Positions 20,948-27,522 of a stretch of 64,000 nucleotides of DNA are shown here, one piece after another (positions within the stretch are counted from its first letter, which is position 1; every line of letters begins with the position of its first letter). The stretch covers positions 3,782,001 through 3,846,000 of the forward strand of contig NZ_JADWYI010000001.1 in the NCBI RefSeq assembly GCF_016904885.1, given 5' to 3'. The position numbers and the translations under genes are program-made. Source of the stretch: Archangium primigenium. Its GTDB lineage: Bacteria; Myxococcota; Myxococcia; Myxococcales; Myxococcaceae. Below the pieces are notes generated by a model, which did no database searches, was not told where the DNA came from, and saw only the letters and a program-made list of their open reading frames with translations.

Positions 20948-21922
20948 ATGGACCTCCCCTTCGAGACGGACGAGGGCAGCACGAGTGAGGGGCGTGGCGG
21001 AACCCTCGCCTCGACCGTGCTGGTCGTGGATGACGAGCCCGTGGTGCGGGACGTGTGCGCGCGCCTGTTGGCGCGTGAGGCGGACTTGGTGGTGAGCCTG
21101 GCCGAGGACGCCGAGCAGGCGATGGAGATGCTGCGCGGGCAGCGCTTCGACGTGCTCATCACCGACAAGAACCTGCCGGGCATGGGTGGCGTGGAGCTGA
21201 TCGCCGAGGCGCGTGCGCTCCAGCCCTCGCTGGAGGCGGTGATGATCACCGGCTACTCCAGCTCGGAGTCGGTGATCGCCGCCTTCGCCGCGGGCGCGAG
21301 CGATTACATCCTCAAGCCCTTCGAGGACTTGCGGCTGGTGCGGGCCAAGGTGCGCGCCGCGCTGGAGCGCCGCGCGGGCCGCATCCAGGGCCGTGAGCAG
21401 GCGCGCCGCGTGGCGCGTGAGGCGGCGGAGCTGCTGCAAGCCGGCGGACAGGCCTCGCCCACGGCCCGCCAGCAAATGGAGGCCCAGCTCCGGGCCTACG
21501 AGCTCGCCAGCCGCGTGGCCCCAGGAGGGCAGGTGGCGGTGGTGGGCAGCAACTCGGCCTTGCGCACCCTGCTGGACGAGGGGCTGGAGGCCGTGCCGCT
21601 GCCGCCCGACTCCCCCGCGCTGTTGGGCGCGGCCGTGGTGGTGCTGGAGACGGGCTCCCCGGGCTGGTGGGAGATCGCCGAGCGCCTGCAGTCGGCGTCG
21701 TCGGACTTAGTGTTGCTGGCGGGCCCGAACGCGGACCTGGCGGACCTGTTGGACGCCATCACGCTGCGCCTGGAGCTGGTGGGCTTTGGCTCCTCGTCGC
21801 CGCGGGCGCTGCCGGAGCGGGTGCGCACGCTGTTGATGCGCCGCAACCTCCAGCGGGCCCAGACCAACCTCGCCTCGGCGCTGACGGCCTTCCGCGAGAG
21901 CCTCGGCAACAGCGGCCGCTGA
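20948..21922 (+). CDS. Response regulator with unclassified C-terminal domain
   Basis: 324 residues from ATG 20948. Receiver domain at about 20-145: DDE acidic pair, Asp73 in LITDKNLPG, TGYSS and LKPFED. A charged helical linker follows (QGREQARRVAREAAELL). Residues about 200-290 alternate strands and helices (VAVVGSNSALRTLL, AAVVVLE, DLVLLAGPNADLADLLDA) and look like a second, phospho-site-lacking receiver fold. No DNA-binding or output enzyme motif is visible. It diverges from the membrane-protein gene 66 bases away. Confidence 0.8.
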   Translation: MDLPFETDEGSTSEGRGGTLASTVLVVDDEPVVRDVCARLLAREADLVVSLAEDAEQAMEMLRGQRFDVLITDKNLPGMGGVELIAEARALQPSLEAVMITGYSSSESVIAAFAAGASDYILKPFEDLRLVRAKVRAALERRAGRIQGREQARRVAREAAELLQAGGQASPTARQQMEAQLRAYELASRVAPGGQVAVVGSNSALRTLLDEGLEAVPLPPDSPALLGAAVVVLETGSPGWWEIAERLQSASSDLVLLAGPNADLADLLDAITLRLELVGFGSSSPRALPERVRTLLMRRNLQRAQTNLASALTAFRESLGNSGR

Positions 21923-21983
21923 CGTGGGGAGGGGAGGAGCGGGTCCGCCCGCTGCCTCCCTCGGGCGGAGCCCGCAAAAGCGA

Positions 21984-22015
21984 AACGCCCGCTTCTCAAG
22001 AGAGAAGCGGGCGTT
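21984..22015. terminator. Strong bidirectional terminator of the tRNA operon
   Basis: Perfect 14-bp inverted repeat (21984-21997 and 22002-22015) with a 4-nt loop AAGA. Read on the minus strand, the stem is followed by a T-rich run (TTTCGCTTTT), the form of an intrinsic terminator just after the second tRNA-Glu. On the plus strand it also closes the response-regulator gene. Confidence 0.8.
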
Positions 22016-22021
22016 CCGGTG

Positions 22022-22093
22022 TGACCCTGCCGGGATTCGAACCCGAGTTTGAGCCGTGAGAGGGCTCCGTCCTAACCGCTAGACGACAGGGCC
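22022..22093 (-). tRNA. tRNA-Glu (anticodon CTC), copy 2
   Basis: 72 nt. The acceptor stem GGCCCTG pairs with CAGGGTC (one G-U) plus discriminator A. The anticodon stem is GAGCC/GGCTC around loop CTCTCAC, giving CTC for the GAG codon. The T arm carries GGTTCGAATCC. The 3' CCA is not encoded. It is identical over its whole length to the copy 103 bases away. Confidence 0.93.
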
Positions 22094-22124
22094 TGACTGC
22101 GGCGCTGCGGTACTGGTACTACAG

Positions 22125-22196
22125 TGACCCTGCCGGGATTCGAACCCGAGTTTGAGCCGTGAGAGGGCTCCGTCCTAACCGCTAGACGACAGGGCC
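22125..22196 (-). tRNA. tRNA-Glu (anticodon CTC), copy 1
   Basis: 72 nt with the same sequence and cloverleaf as the neighbouring copy. Anticodon CTC, no encoded CCA. The short 31-base spacer and shared strand indicate processing from one precursor with tRNA-Gln upstream. Confidence 0.93.
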
Positions 22197-22220
22197 GGTC
22201 TGACACCGGGGTACGACGAG

Positions 22221-22291
22221 CTGGGGAACTAGGATTCGAACCTAGATAAGCAGAGTCAGAGTCTGCTGTCCTGCCGTTAGACGATTCCCCA
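22221..22291 (-). tRNA. tRNA-Gln (anticodon CTG)
   Basis: 71 nt. The acceptor is TGGGGAA/TTCCCCA with discriminator G, the usual glutamine-tRNA U1-A72 plus G73. The anticodon stem GCAGA/TCTGC encloses CTCTGAC, giving CTG for the CAG codon. CCA not encoded. It is the first of three tRNAs in the cluster. Confidence 0.93.
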
Positions 22292-22361
22292 AGACCGCTG
22301 TGCTGCCTCTCCCTACCGCAACCACCTGCCCACTTCAACTACCTTTTTTCCTACCGCCCGT

Positions 22362-22781
22362 CTACCGCGACTTCTTCCCGGGCTTCGCTTCCGGCTTCTT
22401 CACCGGCTTACTACCACCGGGCACCGACTGCAGGGGAACAACATAGACGCGAACCTCATCATTCGCCTCGTAGATGTTCAGCCCCTCGAAATTCTTCCCC
22501 GAGGGGTTGCTGATATGGACCGCCTTCACGCCCGGCTGGTTGATGATCGCCCGCCGAGGATACGAACCCGCCGGGTAGACCGTCTTGTAATACTCCAGCG
22601 TCTTCTCGAAGTCGCCCGGTGCCCGATACCTGTTCTCGCCGACCTTCTGCGAGCCATCGGGCAGTTGCGCTCCGCTGACCACCTCCGCCGCCGCCACTAC
22701 CGTCCACAGGGCCGCCGCAACCGCCCCGAACGGGCGCGCCTTATAGAAAAGGCCCTTCAGGCTGTCAAGCACTCGTGTCAT
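22362..22781 (-). CDS. Small exported or membrane-anchored protein, unknown
   Basis: 139 residues from ATG 22781. A hydrophobic segment at about 19-38 (FGAVAAALWTVVAAAEVVSG) could be an uncleaved anchor or a signal peptide. The mature part contains RAPGDFEKTLEYYKTVYP and strands, then a Lys/Pro-rich basic tail. It lies between gltX and the tRNAs on the same strand, 59 bases after gltX. Family not recognised. Confidence 0.7.
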   Translation of the reverse strand: MTRVLDSLKGLFYKARPFGAVAAALWTVVAAAEVVSGAQLPDGSQKVGENRYRAPGDFEKTLEYYKTVYPAGSYPRRAIINQPGVKAVHISNPSGKNFEGLNIYEANDEVRVYVVPLQSVPGGSKPVKKPEAKPGKKSR

Positions 22782-22806
22782 CGGCCCGGAACAATAGGGC
22801 CCGGGC

Positions 22807-22823
22807 GGAGTGGTGTCCACTCC
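22807..22823 (-). other. Short hairpin between gltX and the small exported gene
   Basis: GGAGTGG and CCACTCC form a perfect 7-bp stem around a TGT loop, directly after the gltX stop and before the next start. It could be an attenuator or a processing site. No U-tract. Confidence 0.3.
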
Positions 22824-22840
22824 AACCTGGGCCCCGCCCG

Positions 22841-24280
22841 TCACGGCCGGGAGAGCGCGGCGTCCAGGCGGTGGAGCGACTCCTCGCGGCCGAGCAGCTC
22901 CAGCGTCTCGCCGATGCCGGGGCTCACCGTGCCGCCGGTGACGGCCACGCGCACCGGCTGGGCCACCTTGCCCATGCCCACCGCGGCCTGCTCGCTGACC
23001 TTCTTCACCACCTCGTCCAGCGCCGTGGCGGTCCACTCGGGCAGCGCGGCGGCCTGCTCGCGCACCTGGGTGAGCAGGGGCTTGGACTCGGCCGTTAGGT
23101 GCTTGGCCGCGGCCTTCTCCTCCAGCGTCACGCCGTGCTGGAAGTACTTGAGCGCCATGTCGGCCATCTCCTGCTGCGTCTTGGCGCGCTCGCGGAAGGC
23201 GAGCACCACGCGCTCGAGCCGCGGATCGCCCGGCTTGATCTGCACCCCCTTGGCCACGAGGAAGTCGGCCAGGGTGGAGGCCACCACCGCGGGGGCCAGC
23301 AGCTTGAGCCATTGCTGGTTGAGCCACTGCAGCTTCTCCGGGTTCCACACACCGGACGTCGTGCCCACGTGGTCGAAGTCGAACCACTCGATCATCTGCT
23401 CGCGCGAGATGACCTCGTCGTTGCCGTGGCTCCAGCCCAGGCGCACCACGAAGTTGAGCAGGGCCTCGGGCAGGATGCCGTGGCGCTTGTGCAGCATCAC
23501 GTCCGCCTCGGGGTGCTTGCGCTTGGACAGCTTCTCGCGGTCCGGGCCGAGGATGAGCGGGAAGTGGGCGAACTCGGGCGGCTTCCAGCCCAGGGCCTGG
23601 TAGAGCATCAGCTGGGGGAAGGTGGAGTTGACGTGCTCCTGGCCCCGGCCCACCAGGGTGATGTCCATGGTGTGGTCGTCGATGACGCAGCCGTAGTTGT
23701 AGAGCGGGATGCCGTCCGCGCGCAGCATCACCCAGTCATCCAGGTCCGAGTAGGCCTTGGTGATGGGACCCAGCGCCTTGTCGTCGAACGTCACCTCGCC
23801 CTCCTGGGAGGGCATCTTGAAGCGGATGACGGAGGTGCGGCCCGGCGGCGGCTCCTTGAGCTCGCGGCAGGTGCCCTCGTACTTGTAGGTCCCGGGCTTG
23901 CCCGTGGCCTTCTCCACGGCGGCGCGGCGCGCGTCGATCTCCTCGCGCGTGCAGTAGCAGCGGTAGGCCTTGCCCTCGGCGATGAGCTGATCGGCGTACT
24001 TCTTGTAGAGGTCCAGGCGCTGGGTCTGGAAGTAGGGCGCGGCGGGCCCCTCCTTGCCCGGGCCCTCGTCCCAGTCGATGCCCAGCCACATGAGCCCGTC
24101 GAGGATGGCCTTGACGGACTCGGGCGTGGAGCGCTCCTGGTCCGTGTCCTCGACGCGCAGGATGAACACGCCACCGTGGCGCTTCGCGTAGAGGTAGTTG
24201 AACAGGGCGGTGCGAGCGCCCCCGATGTGCAGGTAGCCGGTCGGGGACGGGGCGAATCGGACACGAGGAGCGGAGGCCAT
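22841..24280 (-). CDS. gltX: Glutamyl-tRNA synthetase
   Basis: 479 residues from ATG 24280. The class I signature is PSPTGYLHIGGART near residue 10-23, and the KMSKS loop reads KLSKRKHPE near 248. The catalytic region contains RVEDTDQERS and the Glu-binding region around YCTREEID. The C-terminal anticodon-binding helical domain is complete, so the length is normal. It charges tRNA-Glu with glutamate; whether it also charges tRNA-Gln cannot be told from the sequence by eye. Two tRNA-Glu genes and one tRNA-Gln gene lie downstream on the same strand. Confidence 0.95.
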   Translation of the reverse strand: MASAPRVRFAPSPTGYLHIGGARTALFNYLYAKRHGGVFILRVEDTDQERSTPESVKAILDGLMWLGIDWDEGPGKEGPAAPYFQTQRLDLYKKYADQLIAEGKAYRCYCTREEIDARRAAVEKATGKPGTYKYEGTCRELKEPPPGRTSVIRFKMPSQEGEVTFDDKALGPITKAYSDLDDWVMLRADGIPLYNYGCVIDDHTMDITLVGRGQEHVNSTFPQLMLYQALGWKPPEFAHFPLILGPDREKLSKRKHPEADVMLHKRHGILPEALLNFVVRLGWSHGNDEVISREQMIEWFDFDHVGTTSGVWNPEKLQWLNQQWLKLLAPAVVASTLADFLVAKGVQIKPGDPRLERVVLAFRERAKTQQEMADMALKYFQHGVTLEEKAAAKHLTAESKPLLTQVREQAAALPEWTATALDEVVKKVSEQAAVGMGKVAQPVRVAVTGGTVSPGIGETLELLGREESLHRLDAALSRP

Positions 24281-24394
24281 AGGTCGGAAGGGCGCGGATA
24301 GCAGGAGCGGGCTTGTGTGGTCAACGAACGGCCGGGTTCTCCGTCCCGCTTCCCGGGCCAATGCATTAAACTGACGCACCTCGAGGGCCTTCGC

Positions 24395-24973
24395 ATGACA
24401 CTGTCCACGTCGCTTCGCGTGTTGCTCCTGGCTGTCCTCCTGCCCTGTGGGCCAGCGGGCGCCACCACCCTGTTGCGTGCCGAACTGCCCGAGCTCGCCC
24501 AGTCCTCCGACGCCATCGTGCACGGCACGGTGCGCCGGGTGGAGAGCCGTTGGAGCGGGGACGGGCGCCGCATCGTCACCGACGTGGAGATCCAGGTGAC
24601 CGAGTCGCTCAAGGGTCAGCCGGGCGCGACGGTGCTCGTCACGCAGCCCGGGGGGCGGGTGGGGGACATTGGCCAGCGGGTCAGTGGGCTCGCCACGTTC
24701 ACGCCAGGCGAGGAGGTGGTCGTCTTCCTCGCGCGGCAGGGCGCCGATGCCTTCCGGGTGTCCGGGATGGCGCAGGGCAAGTACAAGGTCCAGCCCCCCG
24801 AGGGGGGACGCAAGGCCCAGGCCGTGCCGGAGTCCCTGGGGGACACGCTCGTCCTCGACCCGGCCACCCAGGAGCCCGTGGAGGCCCCGGCCCGGAGCCT
24901 GCCGCTCGCGGAGCTCAAGGCGGCCATCCGCGCGGCGCTCGTGTCTCCGGCGACCCAGGAGAAGAGGCCGTGA
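24395..24973 (+). CDS. Exported protein preceding two metalloproteases
   Basis: 192 residues from ATG 24395, with signal peptide VLLLAVLLPCGPAGATT. The mature part is a beta-rich domain (IVHGTVRRVESRW, VTDVEIQVTESLKG, FTPGEEVVVFLAR), a pattern I have seen beside secreted matrixin-like proteases; the family name was not recalled. Its stop shares a base with the next start (TGATG), so translation is coupled to the first metalloprotease. Confidence 0.75.
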   Translation: MTLSTSLRVLLLAVLLPCGPAGATTLLRAELPELAQSSDAIVHGTVRRVESRWSGDGRRIVTDVEIQVTESLKGQPGATVLVTQPGGRVGDIGQRVSGLATFTPGEEVVVFLARQGADAFRVSGMAQGKYKVQPPEGGRKAQAVPESLGDTLVLDPATQEPVEAPARSLPLAELKAAIRAALVSPATQEKRP

Positions 24974-25878
24974 TGATCTCCGCCCTGGTGCTCGCGCTCG
25001 CGCTCGGTCAGAGCGACCCGTACGTCCGCAGCCGCGTGACGGCGAGTGACTCGCAATCCCAGTGCCTCTTCTGGACGGTGCCCACCATCCCCTGGCAGCT
25101 GAGCAGCGTGGGCAACCCCCAGAGCACCGACGCCCAGCGGCAGGCGGAGTTCCAGGCCATCCGCGCGTCCGTGAAGAGCTGGCAGGACGTGTTCGACGGT
25201 TGCGGCAACCTGGGCTTCGCCGAGGGGCCGCTCGTGGACGATCGCAAGGTGGGCTACGTGCTCAAGGGGGACAACCGCAACCTCTTCCTCTTCCGGTCGC
25301 GGCGGTGCGCCGACGTGGCGCCCTCGACCGATGCGTGCTGGCGCGACGAGACGTGCGGCAATGCCTACGACTGCTGGGACAGCGACGAGCGCACCATCGC
25401 CCTCACGCTCACCACCTATGACGAGAAGTCCGGCATCATCTACGACTCGGACATCCAGCTGAACGCCAGCGGCTTCACCTTCACCACCGTGGATGCGCCG
25501 GTGTGCGTCCAGCCGGGCGCCACCCAGCGCAACTGCGTGGCCACCGACGTGCAGAACACCATGACGCACGAGCTCGGCCACCTGCTCGGGTTGGATCACA
25601 CCCTGGCCAGCGGCTCCGTCATGTACCCCCGCGCCCCCTCGGGGGAGATCTCCAAGCGCACCATCGACGCGGGCTCGCGCGACTTCGTGTGCGGCGCCTA
25701 CCCCAAGGGCGGCGCCAGCCAGAGCTGCTTCACGACCCCGGTCAGCACGCCCAGCGCCGTCGTGCTCGGCCCGGTCTCCTCGGGATGCGCCAGCACCGGC
25801 GCCGCCCCCGGGTGGCTCGCGCTGGGCGCCGGGGGGCTGCTCCTGGGACGTCGTCGGCGGGGAGGCCTTCGCTCGTGA
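24973..25878 (+). CDS. Secreted matrixin-like zinc metalloprotease with MYXO-CTERM-like tail (first of pair)
   Basis: 301 residues from ATG 24973 (GTG 24970 also possible). Short signal peptide, then a protease domain with the extended zinc motif HELGHLLGLDH (His199, His203, His209; Glu200 catalytic) and a downstream Met-turn candidate (SGSVMYPRA). Eight or more Cys suggest disulfides. The C-terminus has GCAST, a hydrophobic stretch and RRRRGG, matching the tripartite MYXO-CTERM sorting signal that anchors proteins at the myxobacterial surface. It is one of two adjacent paralogues and probably degrades external protein. Confidence 0.83.
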   Translation: MISALVLALALGQSDPYVRSRVTASDSQSQCLFWTVPTIPWQLSSVGNPQSTDAQRQAEFQAIRASVKSWQDVFDGCGNLGFAEGPLVDDRKVGYVLKGDNRNLFLFRSRRCADVAPSTDACWRDETCGNAYDCWDSDERTIALTLTTYDEKSGIIYDSDIQLNASGFTFTTVDAPVCVQPGATQRNCVATDVQNTMTHELGHLLGLDHTLASGSVMYPRAPSGEISKRTIDAGSRDFVCGAYPKGGASQSCFTTPVSTPSAVVLGPVSSGCASTGAAPGWLALGAGGLLLGRRRRGGLRS

Positions 25879-26807
25879 CGCGGCGCCTCGCATGGGCTCC
25901 GCTCGCGGTGCTCGCCCTGGCCTCGTCCGGGGCGGAGGCCCAGGACTACCGGCGCACCCTGGTGCCTGGCCGACCCTTCTGTGTCGTCTGGCCCGGCCGG
26001 GAGTTCCTCTACCGATTGGATCCCGCCGGCAGCGCGCGCACCCCGGGGGACTCCGAGTTCGCCGCCATCGATGCCGCCGTGGCCTCCTGGCGCGCGGTGT
26101 CCAACACCTGCAGCGACTACGTCTTCACCCGCGGCCCGGACCTGCCGAATCCCCAGGTGGGCTACGACAAGGACGGCGGGCCCAACGACAACGTCATCAC
26201 CTTCCGCGAGCGGGACTGCAACGATGCCGTGCCTCCTGGAGACCCCTGCCTCGAGGCCGACACCTGCGCCAACGACTACGGCTGCTGGGAGCACGGCAAC
26301 GCCACCATCGGGCTCACCACCACCACGTTCAGCTTCCGCACGGGCTACATCCTCGACGCCGACATCGAGCTCAACGCGTCCGGGACGGGCAGGGGCTACG
26401 AGTTCACCACCGCCGACTCGCCGCTGTGCGACAGCGTGCGCACCACCGCGTGCGTGGGCATGGACCTGCAGAACACGGTGACGCACGAGCTCGGCCATGT
26501 GGTGGGCCTCGACCACGTGCCCGAGGTTCCCGGCTCCACCATGGAGCCCACCGCGCACCCGGGCGAGACGAGCAAACGCATCATCGACGTGGGCAGCGCC
26601 GCGGGGTTCTGTGATGCGTACCCCCGGGGCCTGCCCCCCGTCCAATGCGGCGAGAATCCGCAACTGGGCCGCGGCTTCCAGGCGGTGACCAAGGGGGTGG
26701 CCAACGGATGCGGCGCGGGGCCCGGCGTCCTGCTGCCCCTGGCCTCGGGGCTGACGGTGGTGGCCTGGCGTCGACGGCGCCAGGGCTCCGGCGCGCCGCG
26801 TGGGTGA
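25875..26807 (+). CDS. Secreted matrixin-like zinc metalloprotease with MYXO-CTERM-like tail (second of pair)
   Basis: 310 residues. GTG 25875 overlaps the previous TGA (GTGA), so translation is coupled. Signal peptide LAVLALASSGAEAQ. Zinc motif HELGHVVGLDH with His204, His208, His214 and a Met-turn candidate (STMEPTAHPGE). It shares paralogous segments with the preceding protease (TCANDYGCWEHGNATIGL versus TCGNAYDCWDSDERTIAL). The C-terminal tail NGCGAGPG, hydrophobic stretch and RRRRQG again fit MYXO-CTERM. The pair arose by tandem duplication and divergence. Confidence 0.83.
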   Translation: MTRRLAWAPLAVLALASSGAEAQDYRRTLVPGRPFCVVWPGREFLYRLDPAGSARTPGDSEFAAIDAAVASWRAVSNTCSDYVFTRGPDLPNPQVGYDKDGGPNDNVITFRERDCNDAVPPGDPCLEADTCANDYGCWEHGNATIGLTTTTFSFRTGYILDADIELNASGTGRGYEFTTADSPLCDSVRTTACVGMDLQNTVTHELGHVVGLDHVPEVPGSTMEPTAHPGETSKRIIDVGSAAGFCDAYPRGLPPVQCGENPQLGRGFQAVTKGVANGCGAGPGVLLPLASGLTVVAWRRRRQGSGAPRG

Positions 26808-26823
26808 GGAGGGGCGGGGACCC

Positions 26824-27522
26824 ATGGGCATCGCCTTCTTCGATCTGGACAAGACGCTGCTCGCGGTGAACTCGGCCTCCCTCTGGGTGCGTGACGAGTT
26901 CGCCCAGGGGCACATCTCCCGCTCCCAGGCCCTGCTCGCCAGTGTCTGGCTCGCCCGCTACCACCTGGGCTTCGCCCCCATGAAGAACGCGCTCGCGCGG
27001 GCCCTGGCCACCCTCCAGGGCACGAGCGAGGCGCGGCTGCGCGAGCGCACCGCCCAGTTCTACGAGACCCAGGTGCGCTCGCAGTTCCGCCCCGGGGCCC
27101 TGCGGACCCTGGACGCGCATCGCGCGGCGGGAGATCGGCTCGTGCTGCTCACCTCGTCCTCGGAGTACATGTCCGAGCTGGTGGCGCGCGAGCTCGGGCT
27201 GGCCGAGGTGCTCTGCAATCGCTTCGAGGTGGATGCGCGGGGCGTGTACACCGGCCGGCTGCGCGGGGAGCTGTGCTTCGGTGACGGCAAGCGCGTGCAC
27301 GCGGAGGCCTGCGCCTCGCGGCTGGGCGTGGCGCTCTCCGACTGCGCCTTCTACACGGACTCGTATTCGGATCTGCCCGTGATGGAGGTGGTGGGTCGCC
27401 CCGTGGCCGTCCACCCGGACCGTCGCCTGCGGCGGGAGGCCTCCCGCCGCGGCTGGCGCGTGGTGGACTGGGGCGTGCCTGGACGGCTCAGCGACGCCGG
27501 GGCGCCACGATCCGGATGGTGA
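26824..27522 (+). CDS. HAD-IB family phosphatase (SerB-like)
   Basis: 232 residues from ATG 26824; a GTG at 26800 would add 8 residues. Motif I is FFDLDKTLLAVNS, motif II LLTSSSEY, and motif IV region FYTDSYSDLPVMEVVG, typical of HAD-IB hydrolases related to phosphoserine phosphatase and CicA. A helical cap lies between motifs I and II. The 3' end overlaps the convergent kinase gene by 35 bases. Substrate unknown; a phosphate monoester of a small metabolite or lipid head group is plausible. Confidence 0.82.
   Translation: MGIAFFDLDKTLLAVNSASLWVRDEFAQGHISRSQALLASVWLARYHLGFAPMKNALARALATLQGTSEARLRERTAQFYETQVRSQFRPGALRTLDAHRAAGDRLVLLTSSSEYMSELVARELGLAEVLCNRFEVDARGVYTGRLRGELCFGDGKRVHAEACASRLGVALSDCAFYTDSYSDLPVMEVVGRPVAVHPDRRLRREASRRGWRVVDWGVPGRLSDAGAPRSGW

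Noticed and set aside
22022-22196. A duplicated 72-bp block considered as an insertion or attachment-site duplication
   Set aside because: Each copy folds as a full tRNA-Glu; no integrase or phage gene is near, so it is a tRNA gene duplication.
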